From Strigops habroptila (lineage: Eukaryota > Chordata > Aves > Psittaciformes > Psittacidae), in contig NC_044289.2 of assembly GCF_004027225.2 (NCBI RefSeq), positions 372,001 to 436,000 of the forward strand: a stretch of 64,000 nucleotides of DNA, read 5' to 3'. The notes beneath the pieces were generated by a model. That model was not told the origin of the DNA, ran no database searches, and was given only the letters and a program-made list of their open reading frames with translations. The translations under genes and the position numbers were made by a program. Every line of letters starts with the position of its first letter. Position 1 is the first letter of the stretch. Shown one piece after another: positions 61,112 to 64,000 of the stretch.

Positions 61112-61235
61112 ACCATAGAATCCTAGGCTGGTTTGTGTTGGAAGGGAACTTAAAGCTCATCCAGTTCCAGCCCCCTGCCACGGGCAGGGACACCTTCCGC
61201 TAGAGCAGGTTGCTCCAAGCTCCATCCAACCTGGT
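61112..61235 (-). mobile_element. CR1 LINE fragment in the ADIG-ACTR5 spacer
   Basis: Reverse copy from CCATAGAATCCTAGGCTGG to CCAAGCTCCATCCAACCTGG. Confidence 0.93.
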
Positions 61236-61899
61236 TTGAATATTTCCAGGAATGTGTAGAGGATGACTAGCTAAAAATTACTTCTCCCAGGCTCTCTTAT
61301 TTGACATGGAGCACAAATATGTCCTATATTAACATGGACTCTATTTTTAGTCCACTCTATATGTTTCCTTCTATTAGTTAATCCATTAGGAAAATAAACC
61401 TTTGTATTTTAATTGCCTTTCTATCTCCCTTCCCTGAAGAAAGGCAAGCTTTATAGGATATGTTTTATAGGATACGTGTCTGTAAATGTATTGCTGAATG
61501 ATAAAGGAGTTCCGTGGTGATCAAAGTAGGAACCAATAGTATGACTTCAGTAACTCGACATTCATCACACTGTGAGTTTCTCCTTTAATAAAATAAAGCC
61601 ATTATCTATCACTTCCCTCACAGGGGGCTGTTTGGCTAAATTAATCCTTTGTGTAGCTCTCAGTACACCTCAGAAGAGAGCAGCTATGTAAGTGCACATT
61701 ATGAATTGCATGCAGTTAATACCTTGCTTGCGTGCCTGTGTTTTTATGTAGTAACGGTCCCTTGAAATGAGACTTTTAATCCCAAGATCTAAATGAACTT
61801 TGCAAATTTTTATTAACTCACGTTACTAACACGTTAGTATCACTGTGTGATAAAAGCAGCTATTATCCTTATTTTGTGCATTGGGTAAACAAGTAAGAA

Positions 61900-62960
61900 A
61901 AGCCATTAACGACCCGAGCTTCAAGGAGGCTCAGCGGGGCTGCGGGTCGGTGGCGTTTCTGACCATCGCGGGCAGCGAAAGGAGTCACAGATCCCAACGC
62001 GGCCGCGGTGACCTCGGTTCCGTCGTCACGCGGCCCCCAGCGGCTTGCTCGGGGCGCCCTGACCTCGCCGTGCCCCGCTCCCCAGGGCAGGGGCAGGGCC
62101 CGGGCCCAGCGGAGGCTCTGGGGAAGGCCTCTCGTCCTCCGCCCCGGCCGCAGCGGGCGCCCTTCTTGCCGCGGCCCGGGGACAGCGCACGCCGCGGGTG
62201 CACTCGCGGCCGCAGCTTCCCCCTTCCCCTCGGGCCGCCGGCCCGGTGAACTGTCAGGGCTCGGGTGTGACTCGGCGGGCAGAGGGCGCCCCTGCGGGGC
62301 CGGCAGCGGGACACAGCCTGCCCGCTCTCCGAGGCCCCTCGCCCCGCCCGGAACGAGTACCGGCGTCCGCGTTCCCGGCCGGAGGGAGCCGGAGCCGCAC
62401 CATGGCGGCACCCTCGCGGGTTTTCGCCTTCCGCGACGTGCGCTGGGCCCCGGACCCGGTGCTGGAGCCGGGCCCGGCTGTGCGGACGCCACAGCCGGTG
62501 CCGCTGGTGATCGACAACGGCTCCTTCCAGACGCGGGCAGGCTGGGCCTGCGCCGACCCCGCCGTCCCCGCCGAGCCGCTGCTGCGGTTCCGCTCGCTGG
62601 CAGCGCGCAACCGCGGGGCCCGCGGCGGGGCCGGCGCCGAGACGCAGGTGGGCAACGACCTGGGGAGCCCCGAGCCCCTGCGCTGGCTGCTCCGCTCGCC
62701 CTTCGACCGCAACGTGCCCGTGCAGCTGGAGCTGCAGGAGCTGCTCCTCGACCACGTCTTCCAGCGCCTCGGCGTCAGCTCGCAGGTAGCGCCGGGCGGC
62801 GGAGGCCCTGGAGCCGCGTGTGGAACCAGGCCCGGCCGGGCGGGGCGGGGGCGCGGTGGGAATGCGGGTCCCGGCAGCGCCCTGCGGTATCCTGGGGCGC
62901 TGCGGTGTCTCCTCGCAGGTGCGCGGCCCTGGGCAGCTGCTGCGGTGACGCTGCCCGGCG
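61900..62960 (+). promoter_or_regulatory. CpG island over the ACTR5 promoter and exon 1
   Basis: A dense GC/CpG stretch of about 1 kb begins about 500 bp before the ACTR5 ATG and runs into intron 1. Its left edge is about 1.2 kb from the ADIG start on the other strand, so the two genes are divergent but ADIG is outside the island. Confidence 0.85.
62402..62785 (+). CDS. ACTR5: ACTR5 exon 1 (residues 1-128, gene continues past the right edge)
   Basis: Actin-related protein 5, a nuclear subunit of the INO80 chromatin remodeller that helps it engage nucleosomes. The exon starts at ATG in a strong context (CACCATGG) and reads [19 protein letters not shown]. It contains the actin-fold nucleotide loop [18 protein letters not shown] (residues 33-50) and the ARP5-like [20 protein letters not shown] (92-111), ending GVSSQ at CAG|GTAGCG in phase 0. 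The match to mammalian ARP5 is close over the whole exon, with an Ala/Arg/Gly-rich variable stretch at 66-82. No second exon was found in the remaining 1.2 kb, so the gene is cut by the window. Confidence 0.95.
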
Positions 62961-63544
62961 CTCCCCGGCGGTGCCGTTTGAACCCCGCTGTTCTCTGAAC
63001 GTCTTCATAGCTTTGTGATAGAAGGAAAGCGGGACGATACACCTGCGGGGCGAGAGGTCTGGACTGCAGCATCTCGTCAGACTGTAACCAAGAGCCAGTG
63101 TCCACGGCTGGTTTTTGTGCGGGACATTAAAGATTGCTGGTTTTGACGACTTGTTTCGTATCCCCAACTGGGCAGAGAGTTGCTCCTCTGATTATGAAGA
63201 CTTTTGCCTGTGTGACCAGGCCTGTTCGAAAGCTTTACCTGGTGCTCAGCTGCGTTCCTCTGGTTTTCACGTGCACTTCACCTCCTCAATGCATAGATTT
63301 AAATCTTTAATGATTTGTATATGCTTTTAAAAACCCATTCTTCTCCACCCTTAAGAATTTATTCTTTAGTTGAATGAACATTGGAAGCCTTGATGTAGAC
63401 AAGACTTCTCTTTTTCCCCCTTAAGCACTAGATATAATTTAACTTACATGATTTGTAGCCTGCACATAAAACACTTTCTCGTTGCGGTTTGGAGGAATCC
63501 TTCCTGGTGTTTAAAGAAGAAGCAAGGATAAGTATCCCTGGATA
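62786..63544 (+). other. ACTR5 intron 1, left part
   Basis: GC-rich near the exon and AT-rich later. The ORFs here show no actin-family sequence, so exon 2 must be farther right. Confidence 0.6.
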
Positions 63545-64000
63545 TCAAAGAAGATGATCCTGCTCCTCTGCTCTGCTCTCATGAGACCCCACTTAGAGCC
63601 CTGTGTGCAATTCTGGTGTTCCCAACATAAGAAGAACATGGAGCTGTTGGAGCAAGTCCAGAGGAGGCCATGAGGCTGATCAGGGGTTGAAGCACCTCCT
63701 GTATGAAGACAGGCTGAGAACATTGGGGCTGTTCAGCCTGGAGAAGAGAAGCTGCGTGGAGACCTCAGAGCAGCTTCCAGTGTCTGAAGGGGGCTACAAG
63801 GATGCTGGAGAGGGACTCTTCGTCAGGGGCTGTAGTGATAGGACAAGGGGTGATGGGTTCAAACTGAAACAGGGGAAGTTCAAGTTAGATGTAAGGAAGA
63901 AATTCTTTACTGTAAGGGTGCTGAGGCGCTGGCACAGGTTGCCCAAAGAAGTGCTAAATGCTCCATCCCTGACAGTGTTTAAGGGCAGGTTGGATGGAGC
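63545..64000 (+). mobile_element. CR1 LINE fragment of the second subfamily, cut by the window edge
   Basis: Forward copy with CTCATGAGACCCCACTTAGA, ACATGGAGCTGTTGGAGC and GTATGAAGACAGGCTGAGAA. The same subfamily as 22232-22735. Its 3' end lies beyond the edge. Confidence 0.95.

Larger units (their letters stand above)
60716..61899. other. Divergent spacer between ADIG and ACTR5
   Basis: About 1.2 kb up to the ACTR5 CpG island. It contains the ADIG TATA-like box and one CR1 piece, with no other gene. Confidence 0.5.

Noticed and set aside
62008-63018. 336-residue plus-strand ORF and the long minus-strand ORFs over 61.9-63.1 kb
   Set aside because: Shadow frames of the CpG island and of ACTR5 exon 1; Ala/Arg/Gly/Pro-rich composition only reflects GC content.

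Overview
The window is vertebrate nuclear DNA, almost certainly from a bird. Genes are split into short GT-AG exons separated by kilobase introns. The sequence is peppered with about two dozen 5'-truncated CR1 LINE fragments, the dominant avian retroposon, recognisable by the conserved 3' end that finishes in ATTCTATGATTCTATGA. One avian LTR-type repeat is also present. Three genes could be assembled by reading exons and checking that splice phases join.

Layout. 1-12.9 kb: intergenic sequence with six CR1 pieces, one LTR-like repeat and no exon that I could find. 12.9-41.9 kb, minus strand: a complete 15-exon gene for a 663-residue RhoGAP protein of the ARHGAP18/28/40 family. I call it ARHGAP40 because it lies beside ADIG and ACTR5, as it does in mammals. 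Its first exon is in a CpG island at about 41.74-42.2 kb. 42.2-55.9 kb: intergenic, CR1 fragments only. 55.9-56.4 kb: a second CpG island that belongs to no gene I can name; it contains a good minus-strand splice donor. 57.3-60.7 kb, minus strand: adipogenin (ADIG). Its first exon is unmistakable, and two further in-phase exons would make a protein much longer than the mammalian one. 61.9-63.0 kb: a third CpG island carrying exon 1 of ACTR5 (plus strand), the INO80-complex actin-related protein. The rest of ACTR5 lies beyond the right edge, and the window ends inside a CR1 element.

The genes are not a pathway. ARHGAP40 acts on Rho-family GTPases, ADIG is a small membrane protein of fat cells, and ACTR5 is a nuclear chromatin-remodelling subunit. 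Their value together is syntenic: they identify the segment matching human 20q11.23. ADIG and ARHGAP40 run opposite to ACTR5 here, whereas from memory all three run the same way in human, so a local inversion is likely.

Limits: exon joins are inferred from open frames, splice consensus and phase, without transcripts. Repeat edges are approximate. I saw no tRNA, rRNA, CRISPR array or prokaryotic feature, and no strong candidate for a wholly new system. The points most worth checking are the long avian ADIG model, the orphan CpG island, a 59-residue ORF with an N-myristoylation-type start at 49.9 kb, and the local gene-order rearrangement.
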